The translations under genes were made by a program, and so were the position numbers. Shown here in pieces: positions 1 through 12,243 of a DNA stretch of 64,000 bases. Origin of the DNA: Ligustrum vulgare (Eukaryota > Streptophyta > Magnoliopsida > Lamiales > Oleaceae); contig OY743190.1 in the NCBI GenBank assembly GCA_963555705.1, positions 22,699,491 to 22,763,490 of the forward strand. Direction: 5' to 3'. The notes below the pieces were generated by a model. That model worked only from the letters and a program-made list of their open reading frames with translations. It was not told the DNA's origin and searched no databases. The stretch's first letter is position 1; the number at the start of each line of letters is the position of its first letter.

Positions 1-2250
1 TCGCAAAAAGGAAGAAAAGTCAAACTATCCTCAATACAAACCTGAATAAGAGATTCATGAAGTAAAGAAAGTGAGGAAAAGAGATGAAAAATGCAAGGCG
101 GGTAATTGCAAACTATTTAGGGCTTCATGAGCATCATTCATGCCTACATAATGAAGAAGTGCATGAAGACAGGCTTAAGACTATAAATGGAATGCTTATT
201 GGGAGGTAACCCAATTTTCATCCCTTTTATTTATTGTGCTTTGAGTTTTTATTTAATTCTTTGATTTTAGATGCATGAATGACTAGTTACATGTTTTAGT
301 TGTGTTACTTGTTAACCTTTTAGTTTGCATGTCAAAAATAACTTTGCATGTGCTTACTGTTTTGCATTAGGTGTGTTTTTGAGTTCACATGTTTTTTTAA
401 ACTAGGCTATAATTGGCATCCCAAAAGTGCATGCACGCACACACACACGCTAGTTTAGAACATGAAGATGATGTTTGGTAAACCAATGCATAGATCATGA
501 AGTGATTAGGAAATGAAAAACGGATTTGATATTCAACATTAAAAAAAAATCAACGCTACTGGAATAACCACGTTACTATGCGGTAGTAATACCGCGTGAT
601 CACACGAGAGCAATAAAAACCAATTTTGGCTACAACATTAGCCTGCGCGATCGCGAGTAATCCTACCACGCGATCGCGCGACTGATCTAGAGCCAACCCG
701 AGAGAATTTTATAACTTAACCACTTTTCTTTCATTTCATTACATTATATGACCGTTTTCTCTCCAAACAAATCACTCCAAATCTAATATGTAAGCTTTTG
801 TGCATGTCATTAACACTAAATTACATCAAATACATTGCTTTTAGCACCTCAAAAATCTAATCAAAGGTATGAATTCTTCACTTAATTTAGAGTTTACTCA
901 AATTTGTGAAATTTTCTATAAATTCATGAAATTTAAGTTTGTGGGGGTATGAAGTATGGGCTTGGGTTATTCAATGGAGTATATGGATTATGTTTATTTA
1001 GGTGAAAATTTTGGATTCATCCATATTTCCAAATCTATGCATACTCTTCGATTTTCACAATGCACTCCAAGTGCTCGATGAAATACCACAATAGGATTTT
1101 TGTTCAAATTTGATAAATTCTTCCGAGCATATATCTTCATCACATGTTTTCATTCATTTTGTGTGATTAGTTCATGAGTTAGTTTACCACATGGAATAAA
1201 AATCATGAAAACAATTTATGCTCCATTGCAGCCCCATTGCAAGGCCATGCACCTGAAAACAACTTCACGTCACATACTTCTCTATAATGTTTCACGACCT
1301 TAATGAACTCGAAATTATTTGAATTTTTAATATGCTGTAGATCATGTTATGAATTTTAAGGTACCAAAAGATGGCTCAAAAAAAAAAAAAATTTGAAGCA
1401 ATGTCAGGGCTTGAATATGTGTGGTTTACCATGTTTGAAAATTCAGGATTTGGCTTTATCTTTAGTTTAGAGGTGCTAGTTTTGAACTTTAATAGTTTCT
1501 TATTGGTATTCATATATTCTAAACTAATTTATCTTTTGTTTGCAAGGAACACACAACTCAAAACACCCCTAACCGAGCTTGGAAATGCAAGAAATGTGCA
1601 AAAATCATCCAAGTGAAATGAAAGGAAAGCTTCAATCAATGAAACATCTCCTCCACACCTCAGAAGTACTAGTACCCTCTCTTTTGTTTTTTGTTATGCA
1701 AATTTTCATCTATTTGACAAACATTGAGGACGATATTTCTTTCTAATTTTGGGAGTGAAAAATCCCATTCATGTCATTTAGTTCATACTCATTCTTTTCA
1801 TTTGCATTCATTCGATTTTATCAAAAAAAAAAAAAAATTGATTTCCTTATCGCCTATGATATAGTTTGTAGTGAATTTACGTTTTAGTTGGAATTTTGGA
1901 CAACATATGTGCTTAAATGTTTTTTCTTAATGATTATTCATGTTAGACTTTTCTAAAAATCGAGCACATAGCAACGATTGGATAATTACTTGTGGAAAGA
2001 TGTATTCAATATTTGTGCGAAAATTTAAAATTTTTCGACCTAGGATTGACTGTATAATTCCTAACCTTAGATCTATAGACATCACAATCTTTAAACTTAG
2101 AATATAAACTTGCTCAAGAGTAGTTTTGGGTGAAAAATTGGTGAAGGTAGGCTTGAATTTTTAAGGGTCTGTAGTTCTTGAAATGTGCCATTGGTTGAAG
2201 AGACTTGGTCAGCGAGTATAAGCCAGCACTAGCACTCAAATAAATAAATA
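1..2250 (+). mobile_element. Decayed 3' region of a Ty3/gypsy retrotransposon
   Basis: No open coding sequence is supported here. Three phrases typical of the non-coding stretch between integrase and 3' LTR of plant gypsy elements (Athila/Tat type) are visible: GGGAGGTAACCCAATTTT near 201, a purine-rich GTGGGGGTATGAAG near 942, and ATTGAGGACGATATTTC near 1725 followed by TTTTGGGAGTG. A short palindrome-rich patch with GCGATCGC-type motifs lies at 640-690. The 81-residue open frame at 1371 starts in a poly-A run and looks spurious. The left part of the element is outside the window. The assignment rests on recognised phrases only, not on a protein domain. Confidence 0.4.
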
Positions 2251-2269
2251 AGTCTTATTATTCTTTTCG

Positions 2270-2545
2270 TGGCCTTTTTTACTGGAACAATTAAGCTTTT
2301 AAGGGCTTTCAAACCTGGTACCCTAAGTTCATCTGAATTGGAAGCTATCAACTTAATGTTCGCTATATAGGTCAACTAGAAAGTTTAAGGGAGAGATGAC
2401 TTACACATAAGACATAAAGACTTCTTTAACTTTTCATTGTAGTCTTTGTGACTCGAGTAATTAAGTTTGAAGGGTTCTCTGAACCTGGTGTCCTAAATTC
2501 ATCTGGTTTGGGAGTCATTGATCCAAAACTCGCTAAATGAGTCAC
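2270..2545. repeat. Two diverged copies of an ~100-bp unit
   Basis: Segments near 2287-2375 and 2457-2545 share the order AATTAAG..., GGG(C/T)T...T(G)AACCTGGT, CCTAA(G/A)TTCATCTG and a GCTA(T/A)AT(A/G)(G)GTCA end, about 170 bp apart. They look like a tandem duplication inside the decayed element. The stretch 2545-3422 shows nothing I can support. Confidence 0.45.
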
Positions 2546-3430
2546 ATAAAAAGCAAATAAGAATAGTATTGTACAAAGATGGTAAGAGATAAGGATATAA
2601 AAGAAACAAAAATAAAAGTACAACATAAAGAGTAAAATAAAGTGTATGGTATAAGTTTTGAGACCGAGACTTTATAAACTAAAGGCATATATTATGGAAC
2701 TGCTTACCATTGATCGTTTGGGCAGACTTAGCTAATCATGACTGCCTGTGTGGAAAAATGCTATTGTTTGATGTTTAGAAACCACATAAGTAGAAGTAAC
2801 ATTTGGATTTGAGAGAAAAGCATGAGGAAGTGATCATACCTGAGACATGCAAGTAATTGAAAGAAACGCGTTGTCTTACACCTGGAATATAGGCTTATGC
2901 AATTTTTAGTCACACTATGTTGAGTGTGTCTTGATATGAGTATGCATTTAATTTTGGCTATTCACACACATATGAAATGAAATGTTGAGCATCAAATACG
3001 CGACAAATAATTTTTAGTTGGTTGTCTGTTTTTTTTTTCTAAAGTGTATTTTTTATAAGAACTTTGAGGCATATAATGGGCAAATTAATTTGAGTTTATG
3101 ATTTTGACTTATGATTTGTACTGCATTTTTAGTTTTATTGAAGCGATTCAAACAAAATGTATAGGTGCTCACGAATTTTTGAATAAAATTTATTGTTTCC
3201 TTAAAACATTCTCAGAAAAGCCAAAAAAATCTACAAAACATGGGCTTTCTCAATAAATTTTTTTCTTCTTGTTATTACAATGGTTGTAGCCATTGTTGGC
3301 TATCTCAAGGTCAAATCATTAAGTCTAAGTCGGGATGTCAAATTCAAGCTTGAGGCATTTATGGACAATCAATTCTACCATTCACGATCATTCAAGAGCC
3401 TCTAAAACCTGGAAGTTATTAAGACATGGT

Positions 3431-3724
3431 TAGTAATGGCAAAGAGGCGGGGGTCGGGTCTGGTCTCCCCGACCCATCACCCGTCCCACGAAATTTTTTA
3501 AAATCCAAACCCGCTACCACCGGGTTCGGGTTCTGGCCGGGTCAACCCCGCCGCCCCGTTTACCTGCCCCGATTAATTTTTTTTATTTTTTTTTTGGTAT
3601 TTTTTATTTTTTTTTTCCTTATTATTTTTTATTAATTTATTTATTCAGGTCGGGACGACCAAACCCGCGACCTGTCCGCGGGTCAGAAGGACGGGTTCGG
3701 GTCGGATTTTTTTTGTCACCTCTA
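3431..3724. mobile_element. Small non-autonomous hAT-type element, GGGTCGGGT-rich
   Basis: The element is 294 bp. It starts TAGTAATGGCAAA and the reverse complement of its end starts TAGAGGTGACAAA, giving imperfect short inverted repeats. It is flanked by near-perfect 8-bp duplications, GACATGGT (3423-3430) and AACATGGT (3725-3732). Eight-base duplications and TAG-starting termini fit the hAT superfamily. Both subterminal parts are dense in degenerate GGGTCGGGTTCGGG motifs around a T-rich core. The frame at 3426-3635 is an artefact of this sequence. No transposase is present. Confidence 0.65.
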
Positions 3725-3732
3725 AACATGGT

Positions 3733-6540
3733 TGAGTGGTGTAGAGAGAGAGGGAGAGAGAGAGAGTTTTTGTTGGGGACTACTGTAATTTCATCATCAC
3801 TTCAATTTAGGGGTTTTGGGAGACCGTATTAATTATGGTGTTAATGGTTTAATTAGTTTATGAATGGTAATTTTCAATTTAGCTTATAAATTAGGGTATT
3901 TGGCGTAATTTCCTCCAATACTAATTTCTCCAAATTCCAAATCAAGACCGCCGAATTTTCAATGCCCGTTTTTAGAGATGTTTTTTTTTTTTTTTTTTTT
4001 TTTCATGAATAGAATTAATTGTTAGAAGCTGATATCCTTTAAGAATTGAAGAGGCAGATTAATTATGATTTTAGCTAGGTTCACTTAAAACAGTCCATTG
4101 TTGGACATGATTCACCTTCCACTAGGTACATTATGCTATGTGATTCAGCCCATTTTGTGCGCTTGCATTGGAAAATTATAAGAATTTTATTCTGGTGGGA
4201 TTCACTAGTGTAGTAGTGACATGGTCCACTTGCATTGCATGGCTAAAAAATGTACATTTTCATCTTTCAGCATTGTCAAATCCCCACAGCTACTTTAATA
4301 ATTCAAATGTAGTAGTTAGTTTAATGGAATAATGTTCAGTATAAACAACAAATTATTGATAGGTTAAAGTAGAATTAATTTGCTGGCATTACCTAATACC
4401 TTACATTATTAATAATTAATGGCTTAGGTTTATGGCTCATAATTGATAAAATTTCAGCAAATTCTTCTTCTGTAACTTATTTCAGCTTTCTTGTCTTGTC
4501 ATTAAAGGAGACATATACAGAAGAAAGTTGCAAAGAATAGCAGACAAATCATGTACTAAGTTGGGAACGAGTAGTTAGTTGTTGGCATTGGCAAGTTTGG
4601 ATCTTTAAACTTTCTCAAACTACAAAAGATCTTACGTTACTGTTAATTTAATAAAACCCACAAAAGAAAAATGTTACGTTGTTCAAATTTCGCTTGCGAT
4701 AGCGATTTTCCGTATTTCTATCTTATGTGATAATTTTTTTTTTTTTTTTTTTCATGTTTTTACATTTGGAATGGATAGAAATATTGAACTAAAGTGAAAT
4801 TGAATTGAATCGTCCAGTTCGGTAAGTTTTAAATGGTTACCGATAGTAGAATTAAGAATCGAAAGGCTCATATTTATGATTTTAATTTATGAATTTGAAC
4901 ACTCAAAATGAATCGAACTTTTACTTTAGAATTTTCAAATATTGAGGCTAGTGCGAACAAGCACATGGAATAAATGTGTCATTAAAAAAAAAAAGAGGAC
5001 TCCACCTATGAGACAAAACCTGATCTTGTTGAAATTCTCACAATGAATTTTTCAAACATTTGTAGGATTTATTCAAAAATTAGAAATGAATTTTTAATTC
5101 TGTTCAATTTTGTAATTATAATAAAAACCAGAGGTTATATTTATTAAATTACCATTGGTTCTCGATTATGATCTATTTTTGGAAGGGTGATTATATTCGC
5201 ACCACATTTTTTGTTTGTCATACCACGCTTTTATATTTACTAAATGGTCGAATGTAAAATGACACAAATAAGCACCTATTACAAAAATAAATAAATCAAT
5301 CCCTTTCATAGTAATGTACACCACAATCTTACATTATACATAAAAAAAAATCCTAATTTTCAACTAATCTTTATAAAGTGAAAAATTAAAAATTCACAAC
5401 GAATCTTCCCTTTCTCCTCTCTCAAAATCAATATTCTAAAAAGCGTGAAGCATGACGAAACGTGGAGCCCAAAAGTCAAGATTTTGAAGCTTAAGTGGGA
5501 GTAAGCGTTAAAAATTGTTTTTCAATTCCTACATATTTGATTTAAATTTTATCCATACTTGAACAAGAAAAAAAAGGCGCGCGCTTTTTAAATAAAATTT
5601 TTAAAAATACTTTTTTCCCACTTTTCGATAAATCGACTCGCGAGAAGCACACATTGGGCCTAGGCTAGGCGCGCACAGTGCGCAAGTTTTAGAACACTGC
5701 TCAAAATAGACATGCATCCTCCAATTCCCTTAAAACATAAAATAAAATCCCCCTAATCATTGAAATATAAGTGATCATATGGAAATAAATATCAAATTAA
5801 CCCTTATTCGCCACCACTGTTCTAAAAAGTGAAAACTGGTTTCCGCAAGTTACAAAAATGAGTTTATGTTTCTTGGAAATTTTAAGGTGTCCACTGGGGG
5901 CACTGGCGCCCCTATTGAGGGGGTGTCATGAGGGGCCCAATGGTCCCTTCCTGACAGTCAATGCCCACCCTTCAAGTGGTAGTTGGGCACGGTTATGGCG
6001 CCCCCTGCTTCCTGTATATTTCTTGCAGTCAAGAGAAATTTTAAAAACAATAATACCCACTTAATTAAGTTTTAAGAACAGTAAGTAGGCAAGTAGTTGA
6101 AAAAATGAAGTTCTTTTAAAAAAAATCCAGAATATGTGTTTTCTTTTCTGTTAAATTACTTAGGGTGCAGTGTGGGGAGCTAGAACTTCTCAAAGAAGTA
6201 GATAGTATTGATTATTGAAAAAGGATCATAATTGTGGCACTCGAGAAAAAAAAAAAAAAAGAGGCTAATAAATTTTTTTGTTTTATTATGAACCAGAACC
6301 CCATATATATAGTGTCAACATATATCAAAATATTAGTTAGAAGTTATCCAAATTGGAAACATCACTAAACTCGAGTTTGTTGCACTCGACATATCTAGCA
6401 AGAATTATTTATCATGAGTCCTAGTAGCTGATATTCACCTTGTCTCGAAAGGTTTGGAAGGTACAATAAAAGAAAGAAACAAAGAATCACTGTAGAATCA
6501 TGCAAAATCACTTATATTCCTTCATCACCAATTAAATGAT
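3733..6540. other. Non-coding stretch, no gene seen
   Basis: AT-rich sequence with poly-T runs (3980-4003, 4735-4752) and a poly-A run (6247-6260). A GC-rich patch is listed separately. I see no coding pattern, RNA gene or clear element boundary. Part of 6280-6540 may belong to the 5' end of the copia remnant that follows, but no LTR could be matched. Confidence 0.5.
5885..6027. repeat. GC-rich palindromic island
   Basis: An isolated GC-rich block in AT-rich surroundings. It contains GGGGGCACTGGCGCCCC near its left end and GGGCACGGTTATGGCGCCCCC at its right end, two variants of one module (GGGCAC, spacer, GGCGCCCC). Between them are GGGGCCCAATGGTCCC and a TGTCA...TGACA pair. The 68-codon frame through it shows no recognisable protein. 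It may be a terminus of a decayed DNA element, in the style of the hairpin termini at 41.5 and 45.8 kb. Confidence 0.4.
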
Positions 6541-7330
6541 GATTGAAAGTTGAATATCTCACTGTGAAAGATCCACAGTTTTTTTGAAAAAACTTGACTG
6601 AAAGATTTGACCATCAGAAGACTATAGTCCTCCCTAAAGCCCGCTATGAATGGATGTATCTTCACTTGCAAGATTTCAAGACTGTTGGTGAATAAAATTC
6701 TGAACTGTTCAGAATATGTTTAAAATTAAACTTGTGTGAAGAAAAAATCACTGATGAAGATATGTTGGAAATTTTTTTTTCGATTTTTATGCCTCGAATG
6801 TGCTCTTGCAGCAGCAATATCGTAAGCGTGGTTTTAAAAGGTACTTAAAACTTATATCATGTTTGCTTGTTACTGAACAAAATAATGAATTGTTGATGAA
6901 AAATCATAAGTTATATCCAACTGGTTCTGCACCATTGCTTGAAGCGAATGGTACCGCATTTCCTGAAGCAAATGCAATATCAAAACATGAACGTGGATGT
7001 GAACGCGAAGGCGAACATGGACGCGAACGCGAACGTAGACGTGGAAGAAACCATGGACCAAATTTTCAGCAAAACAATTAGTAATAGGGAACAATTTTAA
7101 AAAGTACAAAGCAAAGGAAAATAGCATATCAAGAAAGGAGTATGGAGAAATTTGCTTTGATGTGTAATGAAAGGGCATTGAAAAACCAATCAAGGAAAAA
7201 GAAATAGTAGAGACAAATTTTACTGATTATGATGGTCCAATTGATGTGATTCATTTGGATGTCTCTGACTTATTTGCTGACCCGAATGACAATATTGATC
7301 ATTTAATTAGAGGTGATGTACTCAAGAATA
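6541..7330 (+). pseudogene. Ty1/copia gag remnant
   Basis: This is the remains of a copia capsid (gag) gene. Translated frames give EYLTVKDPQFFWKNL near 6550 (with a stop before it), then DHQKTIVLPKARYEWMYLHL, a stop, and a downstream frame at 6800-7081 with ISCLLVTEQNNELLMKNHK followed by a basic Arg/Glu-rich tail. This order is typical of the UBN2-type gag of plant copia elements. A further fragment, ETNFTDYDGPIDVIHLDVSD, lies at about 7211-7275. In-frame stops and frameshifts make it non-functional. The zinc knuckle is too decayed to see. Confidence 0.75.
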
Positions 7331-7529
7331 TTGATTAGTTTAATTTCCAGTATCTGAGTAGTTATTTTTTGTTTAAAAGTTGGTATGAATTATGTTTTTA
7401 CTTATTCTTTAAATTTAGAGACATTTAAATTATTAAGCACTTTTTTTTAGTTGATTAAAAGTGTTGCTTAAATTCTTTTTATGAAATCAACATTCCAGAA
7501 TATTTATTTTTTATGTTTATAAATTCAGG

Positions 7530-9720
7530 ATGAATTGCCAAGATATCTGTTTAGTCGATAGTTCAACTACACACACTACTCTTCAAGACAAAAAGTGTTT
7601 CTTGAACTTAACATAATTAGATAATAATGTTAATACAATATCAGGTGCATCAAAAATCGTTGAAGACTCCAGAAGAGCTTGTGTTATTTTATCAAATAAT
7701 ACAAAATTATATATTTACGATGCACTTTATTCTAGCAAATCCAGAAGAAATTTGCTTGGTTTTAAAGATATTCGCTACAATGGATATCACATTGAGACGA
7801 TGCATAAAAATAATGGAGAATATCTTCACATAACTTCTTTTATATTTGGCCAGAAGTAGATAAAAGAAAAACTTTCGGCACTCCCTTGTGGCATGTATTA
7901 TACATCTATAAAAATGATTAATTCAAATATTATCACGAACCCGAAATTCATTGATCCAAAAAGTTTTATACTTTGGCATGATAGACTTGGACATCCGGAG
8001 CAATAATGATGCGTCAAATAATTAACAACTCACATGGATATCCTGTAAAGAACCAGAAGATTCTTTTACCTAATGATTATCCATCTGCTACTTGTTCGAA
8101 AGACAAGTTGGTCACTAGACCTTCGACTGGGTCTCCAACTTTCTTGAAAATAATTCAAGGAGATATATGTGGGCCAATACACCGACCATGTAGACCATTT
8201 CGGTGTTTTATTGTTTTAATTGATTCATCTACTAGATGGTCCCATGTTTACTTACTTTCCACTAGGAATGTAGTATTTTGTCTTGATAATAACAGTGAGT
8301 TTAGATCACAGAAATTCAATGATTATTGTATGTCAATTGGAATTGAGATTGAACATTCGGTTGCTCAAGTCGATACTCAAAATAAATTAGCTGAGTCGTT
8401 TATCAAACGTGTAACGACTCGGGTCCTACTTAACGGGTTGTCCCGGTCGTTAGATGACGGCGTACTGTCTCCACTGTACCAACACGAGTCTTTTCAGCAT
8501 GCTTTGTCCTCACTCACATGCTCCCCGAGAAAACTTCCTAGGATGTCACCCATCCCAGAATTTCTCCAAGCCAAGCACGCTTAACTGTGGAGTTTCTAAC
8601 GATGGACTTCCGGAAAAGAAGGTGCACCTTGTTGGTATGAGTAGTACCTATCATTTCTTTTAAACTTTCTTGGTCGGGGTATTACAATCACCCCCTGTTA
8701 GACTCGCGACGTCCTCGTCGCGCTTAACCCATCTGAGGATCTGTTTCCAGGCATTGGGATTCTATAGGTGGCTCCCACCTTATGGCATAGCACTTAGTTC
8801 CCGACTTTCGGCTGGTGGCCGGCTCTGATACCATTTGTAACGACCCGGGTCCCACTTAACGGGCTGTCCCGATCGTTAGATGACGGCGTACTATCTCCAT
8901 TGTACCAACACGAGTCTTTTCAGCATGCTTTGTCCTCACTCGTAGGCTCCCCGAGAAAACTTCCCAGGATGTCACTCATCCCAGAATTTCTCCAAGCCAA
9001 ACACGCTTAACTGTGGAGTTTCTAACGATGGACTTCCGGAAAAGAAGGTGCACCTTGTTGGTATGAGTAGTACCTATCATTTCATTTAAATTTTCTTGGT
9101 CGGGGTATTACAAAACGTCTACAATTAATTGCTAGCGAATTACTCATGAAAACAAGACTTCCAACTTCTATTTGGGGTCATGCCATATTACATGCTGCAA
9201 AGTTAGTTCGTTTAAGACCAATTGCGTATTATCAATATTCTCCTTTGCAACTTGCAATTGGTCATGAACATAATATTTCTCACTTACGAGTTTTTGGTTG
9301 TATCATCCAAGTTTCAATCCCCCCCAACATACCAAAATGGGTCTACAACAAAGACTTAGAATTTATGTTGGTTTTGTTTCACCGTCAATAATAAGGTATC
9401 TTGAACCTTTAACGTGTGACTTATTTGTTGCACGTTTTGCAGATTGTCATTTTGACGAAATGACTTTTCCAACCTTGGGAGGAACAAAACTACATCCTAA
9501 AAAACAAGGTAAAATTTCGTGGAATAAAACAACTATGTCTCACTTTGATCCTCGCAACAATCAATGTGAGCAAGAAATTGAGAAAATCATTCACTTGCAA
9601 AGAGTTGCAAATCAATTACCTGATATATTTGTTGACACAAGAGAAAGTAACAAAGTCACATATACCAATAGAAAAATATTCCTACAAAAATTAATGTCCC
9701 TAAAGAACAATCTGCTATAG
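7530..9720 (+). pseudogene. Ty1/copia protease-integrase remnant, split by a TRIM element
   Basis: Pol section of the same copia element. A protease-like CLVDSSTTHTTLQDKK lies near 7541. GAG-pre-integrase follows (FILWHDRLGHPG near 7965-8003). The integrase core then shows GDICGPIHRP, FIVLIDSSTRWSHVYLL, LDNNSEFRSQKF and a run with AES, so the D, D and E positions are still recognisable. At 8409 the frame is cut by a 703-bp insertion and resumes at 9118 (RLQLIASELLMKTRLPTSIW). Beyond 9300 a frameshift separates SHLRVFGCIIQVSIPP from RIYVGFVSPSIIRYLEPLTCDLF. Several stops mean no polyprotein can be made. Confidence 0.8.
8410..9112 (-). mobile_element. Complete TRIM (miniature LTR retrotransposon)
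   Basis: Two 277-bp direct repeats (8410-8686 and 8836-9112) begin TGTAACGAC and end GGGTATTACA in this orientation. They enclose only 149 bp. The internal GCTCTGATACCA at 8822-8833 is the exact complement of the initiator tRNA-Met primer site TGGTATCAGAGC, so the element lies on the minus strand with its 5' LTR at 8836-9112. A purine tract (complement of CACCCCCTGTTAGACTC, near 8689) adjoins the other LTR. Perfect 5-bp target duplications AAACG flank it (8405-8409, 9113-9117). It carries no protein-coding gene and must depend on another element's proteins. The frames at 8006-8663 that run into it are chimeric. Confidence 0.92.
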
Positions 9721-10039
9721 CAAATGAATCTCAAATACGCCAGAAATGTGGTCTAGCAGTTGGTGTTAAAGACTCTGTACCTCGAAAAAGAAAAAAACAA
9801 GAAAATAACCAACCAAAAACTTCAGGAGAAGTAATATTGGAAAAGACTGATCAATCAGATATTGAAAATATGGTTCCTGCAGAACCACAAGTATCCGAAA
9901 ATAATGAGATTTCAATAAATTATTTAGTGTCTCATAAATTATAGGAAAGAAATACTATTGTCAACGATGACATTTTGGCCTTTAACGTGGTTCGTGAAAT
10001 AATGAAAGGTGAGGATCCTGAACCATTGTCGGTTAAAGA

Positions 10040-11580
10040 CTGCCAGCATAGAAATGATTGGCTAAAATAGAAAGAAGCCATACAGGCGGAGTTGAATTCC
10101 TTAGAGAAACGAAAGTATTTAGACTTGTAGTTCGAACGCCTGAAAATGTAATCTCTATAGGATATAAATGAGTTTTTGTAAGGAAGAGGAATGAAATTAA
10201 TGAGGTTACAAGATACTCGACTTGTAGCTCAAGGTTTCTCTCAAAGGCCAAGATTTGATTACAAGGAAACATATTCTCTCGTAATGGATACTATCACTTT
10301 TAGATTCTTAATTAGTTTGACTTTATTAGAAAGGCTTAATATGCACCTTATGGATGTGGTGACTACCTATCTATATGGCTCACTTGGTAGTAGCATATAC
10401 ATGAAAGTCCCTAAAGTACTAAAAATGCCAGAAGCAAATGATACATACTCGAGAACTATGTTCTCTATTAAATTGGAAAAATCATTATATGGATTGAAAC
10501 AATTTGGACGCATGTGGTATTATCGTCTTAGAAAATATTTGTTGAATGAGGGTTATAAAAATGATGACATTCGTCTGTGTTTTCAAAAAGAAAACAAATA
10601 GTGGATTCGTGATTATTACAGTATATGTAGATGATTTAAATCTGATTTGAACTCCTGAAGAGCTCAATAAAACTGCAGATTATTTAAAGAATGAATTTGA
10701 GATAAAAGATTTAGGAAAAACTAAATTTTGTCTTGGGTTGCGAATTGAACATTTCCCAGAAGGATTATTTGTTCATCAATCTTCTTATATAGAAAGTCTT
10801 AAATCGTTTTTAGATGGATAAAGCACATCCATTGGCATCCCCTATGGTTGTTCGGTAACTTGATGTGAAAACAGATCCATTTCGTCCACTTAAAGATGGA
10901 GAAAATATTCTTGGTCCATAAGTACCATATCTTAGTGGAATTGGAGCATTAACACATCTTGTGAATTATACTCGACCGCATATAACTTTTTCTATAAATC
11001 TCCTTGCGAGATATAGCTCTACACCAACTCAAAGACATTGGAATAATGCTAAACAATTTTTTCGATACCTAAAGGGCACTATTGATATGAGATTATTTTA
11101 TTCTCAAAATTGGGATCTTCTTTGGTGGGATATGCATATGCAGATTGTCTCTCTGATCCATATAAAGCTAAATTGAAAATAGGATATGTGTTTACACGTA
11201 GTGGAATAGCTATATCAGGGGGATCCGTGAAGCACACCTTGACAGAAACATCCTCAAATCATTCAGAAATTATTGTAATCCACGGGCAAGTCGAGAATGT
11301 GTATGGTTGAGGAACATGACCCATCATATCCAAGCATCACGCGAATTGACTTCAACTAGAGACAATCAAACAATTTTGTATGAAAACAATGTAGCTTGTA
11401 TTGCACAACTTAAAGGAGGCATCATTAAAATACTCCAGAATTTTCAACAAATTCACTCAAATGACAATGTAGCTAATTTATCCACAAAGCACTGCCAACA
11501 TCTACATTCGAGAAATCAGTTCATAAGATTGGGATGTATCGACTCGATGACTTACAGTGATCAACACTATGAGGAGTAAT
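10040..11580 (+). pseudogene. Ty1/copia reverse transcriptase and RNase H remnant
   Basis: Reverse transcriptase fragments appear in order: DTRLVAQGFSQRPRFDYKET (about 10210), LNMHLMDVVTTYLYG with the first catalytic Asp, KSLYGLKQFGRMWY, then TVYVDDL near 10618 holding the YVDD active site, and FEIKDLGKTKFCLGLRIEHF. RNase H-type fragments follow: NYTRPHITFSINLLARYSS (about 10964), HWNNAKQFFRYLKGT and TILYENNVACIAQLKGG (about 11371). Stops (for example before 10610 and after LNLI) and frame changes break the frame. This is the 3' half of the element whose gag starts near 6541. Confidence 0.82.
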
Positions 11581-11775
11581 TGTACTCTTTTTCCTTAGCC
11601 AAAGTTTTGTCCTATTGGATTTTCTTGGTGAAATTTTAATGAGGAAGCATTGATCTTAATACTTCAAGAATAACTGTATTCTTTTTTTTTTCGTTTGATA
11701 TTTTGTCCCATTCGATTTTTATCAAACAAGATTTTAATGAGGCAGATATTTTGTAATGTCATTCAAGGGGAGTAT

Positions 11776-11942
11776 TGTAAATATTATATTGTATTGGTGA
11801 ATAATAATTGTACCTAGTCATTATTACTTTGCATATCTTTATTCTCCCTTATATATATATATATGGGGCTCTGGTTTATAATAAAACACAAAAGTTTATT
11901 GATTTCTTAATTTCTTCTCTCATTTTTCTCTAGTTTATAACA
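11776..11942 (+). repeat. Probable 3' LTR of the 6.5-11.9 kb copia element
   Basis: The purine tract TTCAAGGGGAGTAT ends at 11775 and is followed by TGTAAATATT, the expected PPT/3'-LTR junction after RNase H. A TATA-like (TA)n run sits near 11848-11863, then CA closes the repeat at 11942. At 167 bp it is short. No matching 5' LTR was found near 6.3-6.5 kb, so the right boundary is a best guess. Confidence 0.5.
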
Positions 11943-12243
11943 GTGTATTCAGTTTTTCTTCTCTTTTTCCTTTCTCCCTTTTAATCAAGCCAGGCTATAT
12001 CTGTAGAAAAAAAGTGGTAGTGTATTTAGAAAATTTGGGTTTTAATTGAAGTGTGTTTATATAATTTGTTTGGTATTGTTTAAAAACAAGTTTTTTTTTT
12101 TTTTTTTTTTAAATGAATAGCGATTTTTAGGAGAATGGGTTGTTGAAATTTGGTTTAAAAGTCAAATATTGTGTGCTTAAATTTTAATAGATGGTTGAAA
12201 TTGATTACTGTAGAAAAAGAAATTTTTTTTTATGTAAACCAAA
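11943..12243. other. AT-rich spacer with MITE-like sequence
   Basis: The segment 12055-12235 starts TTTGTTTGGTATTGTTTAAAAACAAG and resembles the TGTTTGGTAAC-type MITEs found repeatedly further right (26.4, 28.2, 50.3 kb), with a T22 run inside. No clean second terminus was found. No gene is seen. Confidence 0.35.

Noticed and set aside
6870..7193. 107-codon minus-strand frame rich in HV repeats
   Set aside because: It is antisense to the basic Arg-rich tail of the copia gag remnant.
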